NCBI GenBank assembly: GCA_947573385.1
Contig: CANPFP010000004.1
Location: forward strand, 1 to 51,815
Source: an uncultured Bacillota bacterium
GTDB lineage: Bacteria > Bacillota > Clostridia > Oscillospirales > Oscillospiraceae
Direction: 5' to 3'
Length of the DNA: 51,815 nucleotides
Part shown: positions 1-6,804 of the stretch, one piece after another
How positions within the stretch are numbered: the stretch's first letter is position 1
Layout of the letters: every line of letters starts with the position of its first letter
Position numbers and translations under genes: made by a program
Notes under the pieces: generated by a model
Databases searched by the model: none
Told to the model about the DNA's origin: nothing
The model's input: only the letters and a program-made list of their open reading frames with translations

Positions 1-395
1 AGAAGCTGGGCCTGCCCCAGGTGTCCTACGCCGCCGAGATCACCAAGGAGGGCGACACCATCACCGTCAAGCGGATGCTGGAGGACGGCTACATGACCAT
101 CAAGGTCAAGACCCCCTGCCTCATCACCTGCATCAAGGAGCTGAACACCCCCCGCTACATGAGCGTGGGCGGCATCTATGAGTGCTACTCCAAGCCCTAT
201 GAGATCTTCGACTACAACACCCTGAAAGATCATCCCTTCATCGACAAGGACACCATCGGCCTGAGCGGCTCCCCCACCAACATCCTGACCTCCTTTACGC
301 CTCCCCAGAAGGGCGCCGGCATGATGCTGGAGGGCGCTGACAAGGCTACCTGCGAGCAGCTGGCCGGTATTCTGGCCAAGAAGCACATGATCTAA
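1..395 (+). CDS. etfB: Electron transfer flavoprotein beta subunit, C-terminal part (5' end outside window)
   Basis: This is the last ~131 codons of EtfB, open from the first base of the window. The EtfB/EtfA heterodimer carries FAD and usually AMP or a second FAD, and passes electrons to or from acyl-CoA dehydrogenases in the cytoplasm; in butyrate-forming Clostridia it commonly works with butyryl-CoA dehydrogenase in flavin-based electron bifurcation. The segment with VKTPCLITCIKELNTPRYMS followed by a YEIFDY stretch is typical of clostridial EtfB C-termini. It is followed 18 bp downstream by etfA in the same direction, the normal pairing. The partner dehydrogenase is not in the window, so its substrate cannot be read from the sequence. 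Confidence 0.93.
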   Translation, partial: KLGLPQVSYAAEITKEGDTITVKRMLEDGYMTIKVKTPCLITCIKELNTPRYMSVGGIYECYSKPYEIFDYNTLKDHPFIDKDTIGLSGSPTNILTSFTPPQKGAGMMLEGADKATCEQLAGILAKKHMI

Positions 396-413
396 GAAGG
401 GAGATAGAAGAAT

Positions 414-1553
414 ATGTCTACTTTTAATAGTTCCGACGTCGCCGCCTTCAAGGGCGGAGTCTGGGTATTCTGTGAGCAGCGCCAGGGCAGCATGATGCCC
501 ACCTCCTACGAGCTGATCTCCGAGGGCCGCAAGCTGGCCGACGAGCTGGGCACCAAGCTGTACGGCATCCTGCTGGGCGACGGCATCGAGGGCATCGCCA
601 AGGAGCTGGGCGGCTACGGCGCTGACGGCGTGTACGTCTGCGACCACCCCCTGCTGAAGAACTACACCACCGACGGCTACACCAAGGTCATCTGCGACGT
701 GATCGAGGAGTACAAGCCCGAGATCATGCTCATCGGCGCCACCAACATCGGCCGTGACCTGGGCCCCCGGTGCGCCGCCCGCCTGCACACCGGCCTGTGC
801 GCCGACTGCACCCACCTGGACGTGGACATGGGCATCTACAAGGACTTCCTGAAGGAGAACTCCACCCTGGCCCCCGAGCGCATCGACGCCACCAGCCACG
901 CCATGGTGCTGGGCCAGAAGCACGACGTCTCCCGGGACCTGAAGATGACCCGTCCCGCCTTCGGCGGCCACCTGATGGCCTCCATCATCTGCCCCCGGTT
1001 CCGTCCCGCCATGGCCACCGTGCGTCCCGGCGTCATGAAGAAGGCCGCTTTCGATCAGGCCAAGGCCGACGCCTGCGAGATCATCAAGCCCAGCTTCACC
1101 CTCACCGCTGACGACATGCAGACCGAGGTTGTCGAGGTGGTCAAGGCCGCCAAGAAGCTGGTGGACCTGATCGGCGCCGACGTGGTCGTCTCCGTGGGCC
1201 GCGGCATCTCCAAGGACGTGGAGGGCGGCATCAAGCTGGCTGAGGAGCTGGCTGAGGTTCTCGGCGGCGTCGTGGGCGGCTCCCGTGCCACCATCGACTC
1301 CGGCTGGCTGTCCGCCGACCACCAGGTTGGCCAGACCGGCAAGACCGTCCACCCCAAGATTTACGTCGCTCTGGGCATCTCCGGCGCCATCCAGCACAAG
1401 GCCGGCATGCAGGACTCCGAGTGCATCATCGCCGTCAACAAGAACGACACCGCCCCCATCTTCGAGATCGCTGACTACGGCATCTGCGGCGACCTGTTCA
1501 AGGTCACCCCGCTGCTGATCGAGGCCATCAAGGCCGCCAAGGCTGCGAAGTAA
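414..1553 (+). CDS. etfA: Electron transfer flavoprotein alpha subunit
   Basis: EtfA, 379 residues, about the family length. It has an N-terminal ETF alpha/beta domain (roughly residues 12-200) and a C-terminal FAD-binding domain (roughly 250-379) with the signature region GGSRATIDSGWL...QVGQTGKTVHP...GISGAIQH near residues 290-340. The start follows an AGAAGGGAGATAGAAG ribosome-binding region. It binds FAD and completes the Etf dimer with the upstream gene product. It shares the operon with etfB and ends just before a strong terminator. A role in butyrate metabolism is inferred from family and neighbour only. Confidence 0.96.
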   Translation: MSTFNSSDVAAFKGGVWVFCEQRQGSMMPTSYELISEGRKLADELGTKLYGILLGDGIEGIAKELGGYGADGVYVCDHPLLKNYTTDGYTKVICDVIEEYKPEIMLIGATNIGRDLGPRCAARLHTGLCADCTHLDVDMGIYKDFLKENSTLAPERIDATSHAMVLGQKHDVSRDLKMTRPAFGGHLMASIICPRFRPAMATVRPGVMKKAAFDQAKADACEIIKPSFTLTADDMQTEVVEVVKAAKKLVDLIGADVVVSVGRGISKDVEGGIKLAEELAEVLGGVVGGSRATIDSGWLSADHQVGQTGKTVHPKIYVALGISGAIQHKAGMQDSECIIAVNKNDTAPIFEIADYGICGDLFKVTPLLIEAIKAAKAAK

Positions 1554-1574
1554 GGGATTTTCCATGCGGTTTAA

Positions 1575-1611
1575 GAGCGCCTGTCCCGGGTTGGGGCAGG
1601 CGCTCCTTTTG
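1575..1611 (+). terminator. Rho-independent terminator after etfA
   Basis: A 13-bp stem (GAGCGCCTGTCCC with GGGGCAGGCGCTC) closes a short loop and is followed by CTTTTG. It begins about 22 bp after the etfA stop codon and separates the etf operon from the convergent split NTPase gene. Confidence 0.85.
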
Positions 1612-1614
1612 TGG

Positions 1615-2412
1615 TCAGAAGGTGAGAATTTCTGTCCAAATATTCCGCGCGATTTCCTCTGCCAATACAAAATCGACGTGGGGATTGTAGATGGATTCCA
1701 GATTGTCGTGCATGGCCTTGGCCTGAGCCAGAGAGGAGACCGCCTCGTCGGTCAGGGCGGCGGACACTTTTTTTGCAAACCGCAGGCGGGGACGGCTGCA
1801 GCGCAGCGTCTCTGCGTCCGCTGCCGTATCCAGCCGGATACGGCGGCAGGACTGTTCCGGACAGGGCAGGGCAGCGGGACTGGACAGAAAGGCCAGCCCC
1901 AGTTGAGGTACCAGCAGATGGGCCATCCGGTCGGGGGCCATAGGATCGGGACAGGCCACTGCGTCATAGCCGCTGGATACAATTCCGGCCAGAAGACGAA
2001 TAAGCAGCTCGTGTGCCATGCCGTAGCTGTCCGTCAAAGCATAAATTCGGTCACATTGGGCGAAAGCGGTGTCGTACAGGCATATGGGACCTCTGTGGGT
2101 GACAGCTCCCAGAAAACGCTGCTTCACATGGCCGGACTGTTCTGTCTTCCGGCGGGGAATTTCCCGGCTCAGAATGCCGCGGGCCCGCTTGGCCAGCTTC
2201 TGAGCCAGGGTGTCTGTGAGCAGAACGGCGCGCTGATCCTCCATAATGTCCGCAGCCGCGTTTAAACAGCGGTAAGCTCGCTGATAGCAGCCCTTGTAGC
2301 CCGACATACAGTCCGCAATCTTCTGCCGCAGGGGCCACAGGGCTTCCTTGTTGTAGCAGTCCCCCATGTTTACATAGCGTTCTACTGCGCCGGGGTATTT
2401 GGGCTCCACCAC
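1615..2412 (-). pseudogene. PRK06851-type P-loop NTPase, C-terminal half of an interrupted gene
   Basis: About 266 codons that open abruptly inside a conserved motif: reading leftwards from the junction the codons give T-A-P-H-V-V-E-P-K-Y-P-G-A-V-E-R, the family motif GTAPHVVxPKxPG without its start. There is no ribosome-binding site or proper start; the GTG at 2412 is internal. The missing N-terminal half, with the Walker A motif, lies at 10857-11156 on the same strand. Joining the halves through the shared 12-bp repeat gives an uninterrupted 360-residue protein, the usual family length. As it stands this half cannot make an NTPase. It may be a true pseudogene, or a gene restored when the 8.46-kb element is excised, as with sigK and skin. 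The family is common in Firmicutes; its biochemical role is not known to me. Confidence 0.88.
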
Positions 2413-2413
2413 A

Positions 2414-2425
2414 TGGGGCGCTGTG
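2414..2425. repeat. Left attachment-site core (attL), 12-bp direct repeat
   Basis: TGGGGCGCTGTG, identical to 10873-10884. It falls in the codons for the GTAPH motif of the interrupted gene. Twelve identical bases with divergent flanks is within the normal range for a large serine integrase crossover core. Confidence 0.8.
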
Positions 2426-2436
2426 ACCTAAGGACA

Positions 2437-2484
2437 CGGGACAAGCTGTTTGAAAGCCGCTTTTCCCACCGACTCAGCTTGTCC
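2437..2484. repeat. Inverted repeat next to attL
   Basis: The arms CGGGACAAGCTG (2437-2448) and CAGCTTGTCC(GG) (2475-2486) match at 11 of 12 positions across a 26-base spacer, starting 12 bp inside the element's left core. No T-run follows, so a terminator is unlikely. It could be an integrase arm site or a transcript structure. The rest of 2426-2597 holds no gene I can support. Confidence 0.4.
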
Positions 2485-2597
2485 GGCAATGCAGATTTTA
2501 AAGCGGTGCTGCTGCCGGAAGGAACAGGAAAACGGGGCCATTCCTCATACCACTTCTCTCAGCGGCGCAGTTCATTTTTCACCCCCGGAGACAAAAA

Positions 2598-3245
2598 TCA
2601 CATATCTTCGTCCTCTACAAAAGAGTGGCTCATAATATAAAATTCATCCTGGCTGGGCAAATATTTCTTCTCCATTGACTCCAGGCCGCTGTCATATTCC
2701 AGAGCGGTCTGCTCGTCGATGTCCATGATTGGGCTGTAGCGGTAAAACCACTTTCTGCCGTCCAGCGCCCCCTCTTTCAGCTCTTTTACCATCATGGCTG
2801 CTGGGAATTTTCCGTTGTCATGGCAGATGTTATATTTTTTGCAGCTCTTGAAGCCGCTGCTCACATAGTTGACAGGACTGCCCAAAATGACGACCACACT
2901 GTGCCCCAGTTCAACCGCCCGCTGGAAAGCGTGCTCCATCAGCACTTTCCCATAGCCCCGCCGCTGGTGTTCCGGTGCGATGCAGAGCGGGCCAAAGGTG
3001 AGGATGTCCTGTGTAGTTCCCTGTTCGTCGGTCAGCTTTGCCTTGGTGAACATGATGTTTCCAATGACCTGTCCGTTCAGCTCGGCGACAAAGTCCAGCT
3101 CCGGGATAAAATCCTCGTGTTCCCGCATGATATGGACCAGGTAATGCTCCACACAGCCGGGGATATAGAGATTGTAAAAGGCTTTTCGGGTAATTTTTTC
3201 CACGATTTCGCGGTCGGCTTTCGTTTCATTTCGGATGGTTAACAT
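2598..3245 (-). CDS. GNAT-family N-acetyltransferase
   Basis: A 215-residue cytoplasmic acetyltransferase. The acetyl-CoA pyrophosphate-binding loop is visible as LCIAPEHQRRGYGKVLM (motif A, Q/RxxGxG/A), preceded by FVAELNGQVIGNIMF and followed by VVVILGSPVNYVSSGFK, the usual beta4-alpha3-beta5 order. The start at 3245 (MLTIRNETKADRE) is preferred over an upstream ATG because AAAGGAG lies 8 bases before it and GNAT proteins usually begin with this strand. The acceptor is unknown. It is the leftmost gene of the inserted element, transcribed towards attL. Confidence 0.88.
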   Translation of the reverse strand: MLTIRNETKADREIVEKITRKAFYNLYIPGCVEHYLVHIMREHEDFIPELDFVAELNGQVIGNIMFTKAKLTDEQGTTQDILTFGPLCIAPEHQRRGYGKVLMEHAFQRAVELGHSVVVILGSPVNYVSSGFKSCKKYNICHDNGKFPAAMMVKELKEGALDGRKWFYRYSPIMDIDEQTALEYDSGLESMEKKYLPSQDEFYIMSHSFVEDEDM

Positions 3246-3471
3246 GGGCAGGACTCCTTTCATTTGCATCTCCCGCAAAAAATAGATTTTCTCAATTTTA
3301 TCATTTATACCCGTTCAGTGCAAGGAAAATTCAACCGCTGGAGACAGTCTGAATGAGGTCCGAACAAACGAGAAACGTAAATTACCGGATTGCATTTTCC
3401 ATCGGTATGGGCTACAATAGAGAACACCGCGCCCCGTTTGATGGGGTGACTTTACAAAAGTGAGGTTCTCT
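3246..3471. other. Divergent intergenic region, acetyltransferase / DUF4317
   Basis: About 226 bp between two divergently transcribed genes, AT-rich in the middle (3290-3330). It must hold both promoters. I see no confident -35/-10 pair, and no riboswitch or repeat. Confidence 0.4.
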
Positions 3472-4605
3472 ATGAATCAGAAAGAAGTCAGTGAACTGCG
3501 CCGCCGGTGGCGCGTAGATAAAAACGCTGTCAGCCGCATTTATGGCTGCTACGTCAACAGCAATAAGGAGATTGTCTCCAATCTGGATGAGTCCTTGGGA
3601 ACAATGCCCGAGGAGGAGGCCGAAAAATATTTGGGCCTGCTGAAAAAGTCTCTGTCCGGGGCCTTGGGCAAAAACCTGATCGACATTGTGTTTTCTACGC
3701 AGCAGGTCATGGAGAGTGAGGAGCATAAGCTCCTCTCCGCCCTGCGCTCCAGCGCCTTGAAAGACGGCCAGACCCGGGAGACTTTTTACCGGAAGGTGAT
3801 TGACCGCCTGGATATGGGAGGTAACAATTATCTGCTGCTGATGGCCTGCGATTCCTACGATGTGCCCCATCGGGGGAAGGACGGCGAGGTCCAGGCTGAC
3901 GGCTCAGAAACCGTATTCAACTACATCCTCTGCTGCGTCTGCCCGGTGAAAATGAGCCGGCCGGAGCTGAATTATTTCCCCGGCGACAACGAGTTCCACT
4001 ACACCGCCGGACAGGTGGTGTCCGCACCGGAGTTGGGCTTTTTGTTCCCGTCCTTTGATGACCGGGCAGCCAACATCTACAACGCCCTGTTCTATTCCCA
4101 GAAATCGGATGAGCTCCACCAGGAGTTTATTGATGCCGTGTTCCACACCGAGCCGCCTATGTCTGCCGCCGAACAGCGTGAGACGTTCCAGAGCACCCTG
4201 TCCGATGCCCTGGAGGACACCTACAGTGTTGAGGTGGCCCGGTCTATCCATGAGCGGCTGACAGACCAGATTGCCCAACATAAAGAGAGCAAATCCCCGG
4301 AGCCGTTGACCATAACGGCGTCGAATATTACCGCAATCCTCCAGGACTGCGGCGTTTCCCAGGACAAGGTCGGCGCCTTCCGGGAGAAGTATGGGGAGCA
4401 GTTTGGCGAGGGCGCGGTACTCAGTCCGGCCAACCTGATCGACACCGGGAAATTTGAAATCAAGACCTCACAGGCGGCGGTGTCCGTCAGCCCGGACCAA
4501 AGCTACCTGGTAGAGACCAGGGTGATCGACGGCAAAAAATATCTCCTGATTCCCGCAGAGGAGAGGGTGGAGGTCAACGGTCAGGCTGTAAGCTTTGAAG
4601 CGTAG
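3472..4605 (+). CDS. DUF4317 family protein
   Basis: A 377-residue soluble protein of the DUF4317 family, common in gut Clostridia and without a known function. The N-terminus MNQKEVSELRRRWRVDKNAV followed by a conserved IYGCYVN region is the family hallmark. ATG 3472 is chosen over the GTG at 3460 because GAGG lies six bases before it and the family starts with M-N-(K/Q)-K-E. No signal peptide, membrane segment or catalytic motif is evident. It is convergent with the flagellin gene; each gene has its own hairpin in the gap. Confidence 0.85.
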   Translation: MNQKEVSELRRRWRVDKNAVSRIYGCYVNSNKEIVSNLDESLGTMPEEEAEKYLGLLKKSLSGALGKNLIDIVFSTQQVMESEEHKLLSALRSSALKDGQTRETFYRKVIDRLDMGGNNYLLLMACDSYDVPHRGKDGEVQADGSETVFNYILCCVCPVKMSRPELNYFPGDNEFHYTAGQVVSAPELGFLFPSFDDRAANIYNALFYSQKSDELHQEFIDAVFHTEPPMSAAEQRETFQSTLSDALEDTYSVEVARSIHERLTDQIAQHKESKSPEPLTITASNITAILQDCGVSQDKVGAFREKYGEQFGEGAVLSPANLIDTGKFEIKTSQAAVSVSPDQSYLVETRVIDGKKYLLIPAEERVEVNGQAVSFEA

Positions 4606-4643
4606 TTCCCGTAAGGAATTTTGTTTAAAACCTGAAAAAAGAC

Positions 4644-4671
4644 GCGCAGACAGCGGCGAGGTTGTCTGCGC
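4644..4671 (+). terminator. Hairpin after the DUF4317 gene
   Basis: The arms GCGCAGACA and TGTCTGCGC form a perfect 9-bp stem 38 bases after the stop codon. The tail (AATCTTAAAG) is only weakly T-rich. Confidence 0.6.
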
Positions 4672-4680
4672 AATCTTAAA

Positions 4681-4708
4681 GGGGAGGACGGATTTTTCCG
4701 CCCTCCCC
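4681..4708 (-). terminator. Terminator of the flagellin transcript
   Basis: Read leftwards, GGGGAGGGCGGA and TCCGTCCTCCCC pair around an A-rich loop and are followed by TTTAAG. It lies about 40 bp past the flagellin stop codon. Confidence 0.65.
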
Positions 4709-4749
4709 GGTCTAATATAGCGTATGCGCTTCTCAAGCGGCCGAAGCCA

Positions 4750-6285
4750 TTAGCCCAGCAGCTGGAGAACGCCCTGAGGCACCTGGTTGGCCTGAGCCAG
4801 CATGGCCTGAGCGGACTGGACCAGGATGTTGTTCTTCACGTAGCTCATCATCTCTTCGGCCACGTCGGTGTCGCGGATGGTGGACTCGGCGTCCTGGATG
4901 TTCTCGGTCATCACGGACAGGTTGTTCTGGGTGTGCTCCAGACGGTTCTGGACAGCGCCCAGATCGCCGCGGACAGAAGAAACCTGGTTGATGGCGTCCT
5001 TAATGGACTTGATAGCGCCCTGAGCGCCGGTCAGAGTGCTGATGTCCACGGACTGGATGCCCAGAGCCTGGACGTGCATGTCGCCGATCTTCACCTGCAT
5101 CTGGTTGAAGCTGTCAGCGGTGTCACCGATCTGGAGAGTCAGACCGCCCTTGCCGTCGTTGCCGTTGCTCTTGATGAAGTCAATGGAGGTGTTGGTGGTG
5201 GCGTTGACCTCGCACTTGATGCCGTAAGAGTTCAGCTGCTCGGCGATCTGAGCCACAGAGGCCGCGGTGCCCTTACCGTCGTCGGTGTAGATGGCCTTGT
5301 AGCCGTCCTGCACCTGGTCGCCACGCTTAACGATCTGGAACTTCTGGCCGTCAATCTCGAACATGTTGTTCTTGGTGGGGTCAGTAACAGCGGAGAAGTC
5401 TACCGTAAACTTGCTGTCTGTGCCAGCAGTCGCAGTGCCCGCAGTTGCCTTATTGGCAGTACCGGTGATCTCCGTACCGTTGGAGGAGTACTGCTTCACA
5501 TCCAGAATATTGGTGCGGTCCTTCTCCTTGTTGGGGTTGGTGATCGTAATCGCAGCGCCGTTAACCGAGACATTGTAGCCAGAGCCGAAGACCTTCTTCA
5601 GTTCGTTGGAGATGTTCTCAGCGGTCTTGTTGGTGGTGGAGCCATAGGTGAAGTTGATGGTGGTGTTCCGGGAAACGCCGTCCTTGTCCAGATAGGTCAG
5701 ATCCATCTTGCCGGTGGTGCCCGCCTTGCCGCCGGTCTCGGCGGTCTGGGTGGAGGTGATGGTGAGAGTCTGGTTGAACTTGTTGCCGGCGGTCTCGGTG
5801 ACGGCGGACATGGCGGCGTCGTTGAAAGCCGTCTTCACAGAGGTGGCACCGGAGGGAGCCTGCTGGGAGCCGTCCAGCAGCTTGATGCCGTTGAAGTTGG
5901 CGGAATCAGCGATACGGTTGATTTCGTCCTTCAGGGCGCTGACCTCTTTCTGGAGGTTCTCACGGTCGACCTCGTCCTGATAGGTGCCGTTGGCGGACTG
6001 GGTGGCCAGGTAGTCCATGCGGTTGAGCATGTCCTGAATCTCCTGCATGGCGCCCTCAGCGGTCTTCACCAGGGAGATGCCGTCCTTCACGTTCTTGGAG
6101 GCGGCCTTCAGACCGGTGATCTGAGCGCGCATCTTCTCGGAAATAGCCAGACCGGCGGCGTCGTCACCGGCGCGGTTGATCTTGTAGCCGGAGGACAGTT
6201 TCTCCAGGTTCTTGGACAGGGCGGAAGTGTTGTTGCTGTAGTTGCGATAAGAATTCATCGCCATAATGTTGTGCTGAATACGCAT
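4750..6285 (-). CDS. fliC: Flagellin (filament subunit)
   Basis: A 511-residue flagellin, exported and polymerised into the filament. The N-terminal D0/D1 region (about 1-140) begins MRIQHNIMAMNSYRNYS and contains LEKLSSGYKINRAGDDAAGL, AISEKMRAQI and FNGIKLLDG. The C-terminal D1/D0 region (about 420-511) has the NRLEHTQNNLSVMTENIQDA stretch and ends QVPQGVLQLLG. The middle (about 145-415) is Thr/Ala/Lys-rich and variable, the exposed D2/D3 part. The start has AAAGGAG nine bases upstream. It lies 159 bp after a short csrA on the same strand and is probably cotranscribed with it. No sigma-28 promoter is visible directly upstream, so expression probably depends on the switch at 6657-6804. It is the only flagellin in this window and sits inside the inserted element, apart from the main flagellar operons. 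Confidence 0.95.
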   Translation of the reverse strand: MRIQHNIMAMNSYRNYSNNTSALSKNLEKLSSGYKINRAGDDAAGLAISEKMRAQITGLKAASKNVKDGISLVKTAEGAMQEIQDMLNRMDYLATQSANGTYQDEVDRENLQKEVSALKDEINRIADSANFNGIKLLDGSQQAPSGATSVKTAFNDAAMSAVTETAGNKFNQTLTITSTQTAETGGKAGTTGKMDLTYLDKDGVSRNTTINFTYGSTTNKTAENISNELKKVFGSGYNVSVNGAAITITNPNKEKDRTNILDVKQYSSNGTEITGTANKATAGTATAGTDSKFTVDFSAVTDPTKNNMFEIDGQKFQIVKRGDQVQDGYKAIYTDDGKGTAASVAQIAEQLNSYGIKCEVNATTNTSIDFIKSNGNDGKGGLTLQIGDTADSFNQMQVKIGDMHVQALGIQSVDISTLTGAQGAIKSIKDAINQVSSVRGDLGAVQNRLEHTQNNLSVMTENIQDAESTIRDTDVAEEMMSYVKNNILVQSAQAMLAQANQVPQGVLQLLG

Positions 6286-6444
6286 GGTGTTGTGCTCCTT
6301 TCTAAATTAGTGTGCCCGCGGCTTCCCTACCGTGCGGCACAGGTCTGTGGTGCGCCGCCAGAGCGTTGTGGCCTTTAACGCTTTGGCTGACCGGCGCAGT
6401 ACTTATATTTCAACCGGCTCGTCAGCCGGAAGAAACCGAATGAA
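6286..6444 (-). promoter_or_regulatory. Flagellin leader with stem-loop and possible CsrA sites
   Basis: This 159-bp csrA-fliC intercistronic leader has nested inverted repeats (GCTGACCGG at 6386-6394 against CCGG..GTCAGC at 6413-6426). Two GGA motifs, the core of CsrA recognition, occur in the sense strand: one in the Shine-Dalgarno sequence (complement of 6295-6298) and one in TAGGGAAG about 28 bases upstream. In Bacillus subtilis CsrA represses flagellin by binding over the Shine-Dalgarno region, so this layout fits, but binding is inferred. Confidence 0.4.
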
Positions 6445-6618
6445 TCAGGCGCCGTCCGTGCCATTGAGACGCTCCAGCACCTTCCCCCGAACAATGGGGA
6501 TATCTCTGGGGGCGTCGATGCTCAGATGGACCCGCTCGCTGTTCAGGTGATCGAACCGGACGGTGATGTCACCGCCGATTTTGAAGTAATCGCCCTTTCG
6601 CATAGTGATACAGAGCAT
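6445..6618 (-). CDS. csrA: CsrA-family translational regulator, second copy, upstream of flagellin
   Basis: A 57-residue CsrA-like RNA-binding protein. The fold is recognisable from MLCITMRKGDYFKIGGDITV at the start, then RVHLSIDAPRDIPIVRGKV, with the Arg in the -DIPIVR- strand that contacts GGA RNA. ATG 6618 gives a normal CsrA N-terminus; a longer reading frame upstream runs into palindrome I and lacks family similarity. Compared with the copy at 37801 (76 residues) it is shorter and diverged. It has no fliW beside it. It lies between an invertible-looking promoter segment and flagellin, so it probably leads the fliC transcript and tunes flagellin translation. Confidence 0.85.
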   Translation of the reverse strand: MLCITMRKGDYFKIGGDITVRFDHLNSERVHLSIDAPRDIPIVRGKVLERLNGTDGA

Positions 6619-6656
6619 AGCGGCTCCGCCCCCTTTCCGCAGCAAGACAGATAATG

Positions 6657-6690
6657 TTTTGGATGAGGTTGTATACAACCTCGTCCAAAA
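6657..6690. repeat. Palindromic recombination-type site I
   Basis: A 34-bp near-perfect palindrome centred on GTA|TAC at 6673/6674. The left arm is TTTTGGATGAGGTTGTA; the right arm read in reverse is TTTTGGACGAGGTTGTA (16 of 17 match). The size, dyad symmetry and central AT dinucleotide fit a dimer site for a serine recombinase. It shares T-TGGAcGA----GTA with site II. As a terminator it would be in the wrong place for csrA, which starts 39 bp to the left and reads away. Confidence 0.75.
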
Positions 6691-6787
6691 AAATTTTTTT
6701 TAAAAAGTCTTAATTCTTTTCAGAATAAGCCGATATGTAATACAGGACAAGCGACAATATCTCATGAAATTTCTGGACGAAAAAGTA
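6674..6787. promoter_or_regulatory. Putative invertible promoter segment (114 bp between site centres)
   Basis: The DNA between the two palindrome centres is 114 bp, AT-rich and non-coding. It carries a sigma-28 promoter on the plus strand, pointing away from csrA-fliC. Inversion between the two AT cores would point it leftwards about 100 bp upstream of the csrA start. On the minus strand a weak sigma-A candidate (TTGTCC 6745-6750, 17-bp spacer, TATTCT 6722-6727, 4 of 6 matches each) faces csrA in the present orientation, so low basal expression is possible. Inversion itself is inferred. Confidence 0.6.
6709..6736 (+). promoter_or_regulatory. Sigma-28 (SigD/FliA-type) promoter, currently facing away from flagellin
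   Basis: CTTAA (6709-6713), a 16-bp spacer, CCGATAT (6730-6736), preceded by G. The established flagellar sigma consensus is CTAAA-N16-CCGATAT, so the -10 is perfect and the -35 has one mismatch. Transcription would start near 6743 and run rightwards into site II, whose hairpin is followed by TTTATTTT and may terminate it, and antisense to the small recombinase gene. No gene on the plus strand follows within reach. Confidence 0.72.
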
Positions 6788-6804
6788 TACTACTTCGTCC
6801 AGAT
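6771..6804. repeat. Palindromic recombination-type site II
   Basis: A 34-bp imperfect palindrome centred on GTA|TAC at 6787/6788. The left arm is TTCTGGACGAAAAAGTA; the right arm in reverse is ATCTGGACGAAGTAGTA (14 of 17 match). It ends immediately before the stop codon (6805-6807) of the small serine recombinase. All four arms of sites I and II fit TTYTGGAYGARRWWGTA with few exceptions, as expected for repeated binding of one recombinase. Confidence 0.75.

Noticed and set aside
2413-2640. 75-codon plus-strand frame starting at attL
   Set aside because: No ribosome site, Ser/Arg-rich composition, and it overlaps the end of the acetyltransferase gene.
4933-6378. Long open frame antisense to flagellin (481 codons)
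   Set aside because: It is a mirror of the flagellin codon pattern: low-complexity Val/Leu/Gly/Asp composition and no ribosome site. GC-biased third positions keep this frame open.
6657-6690. Palindrome I as an ordinary terminator
   Set aside because: It lies upstream of csrA rather than after any gene on the minus strand, no T-run follows in that direction, and its arms match those of palindrome II, which points to shared protein recognition.
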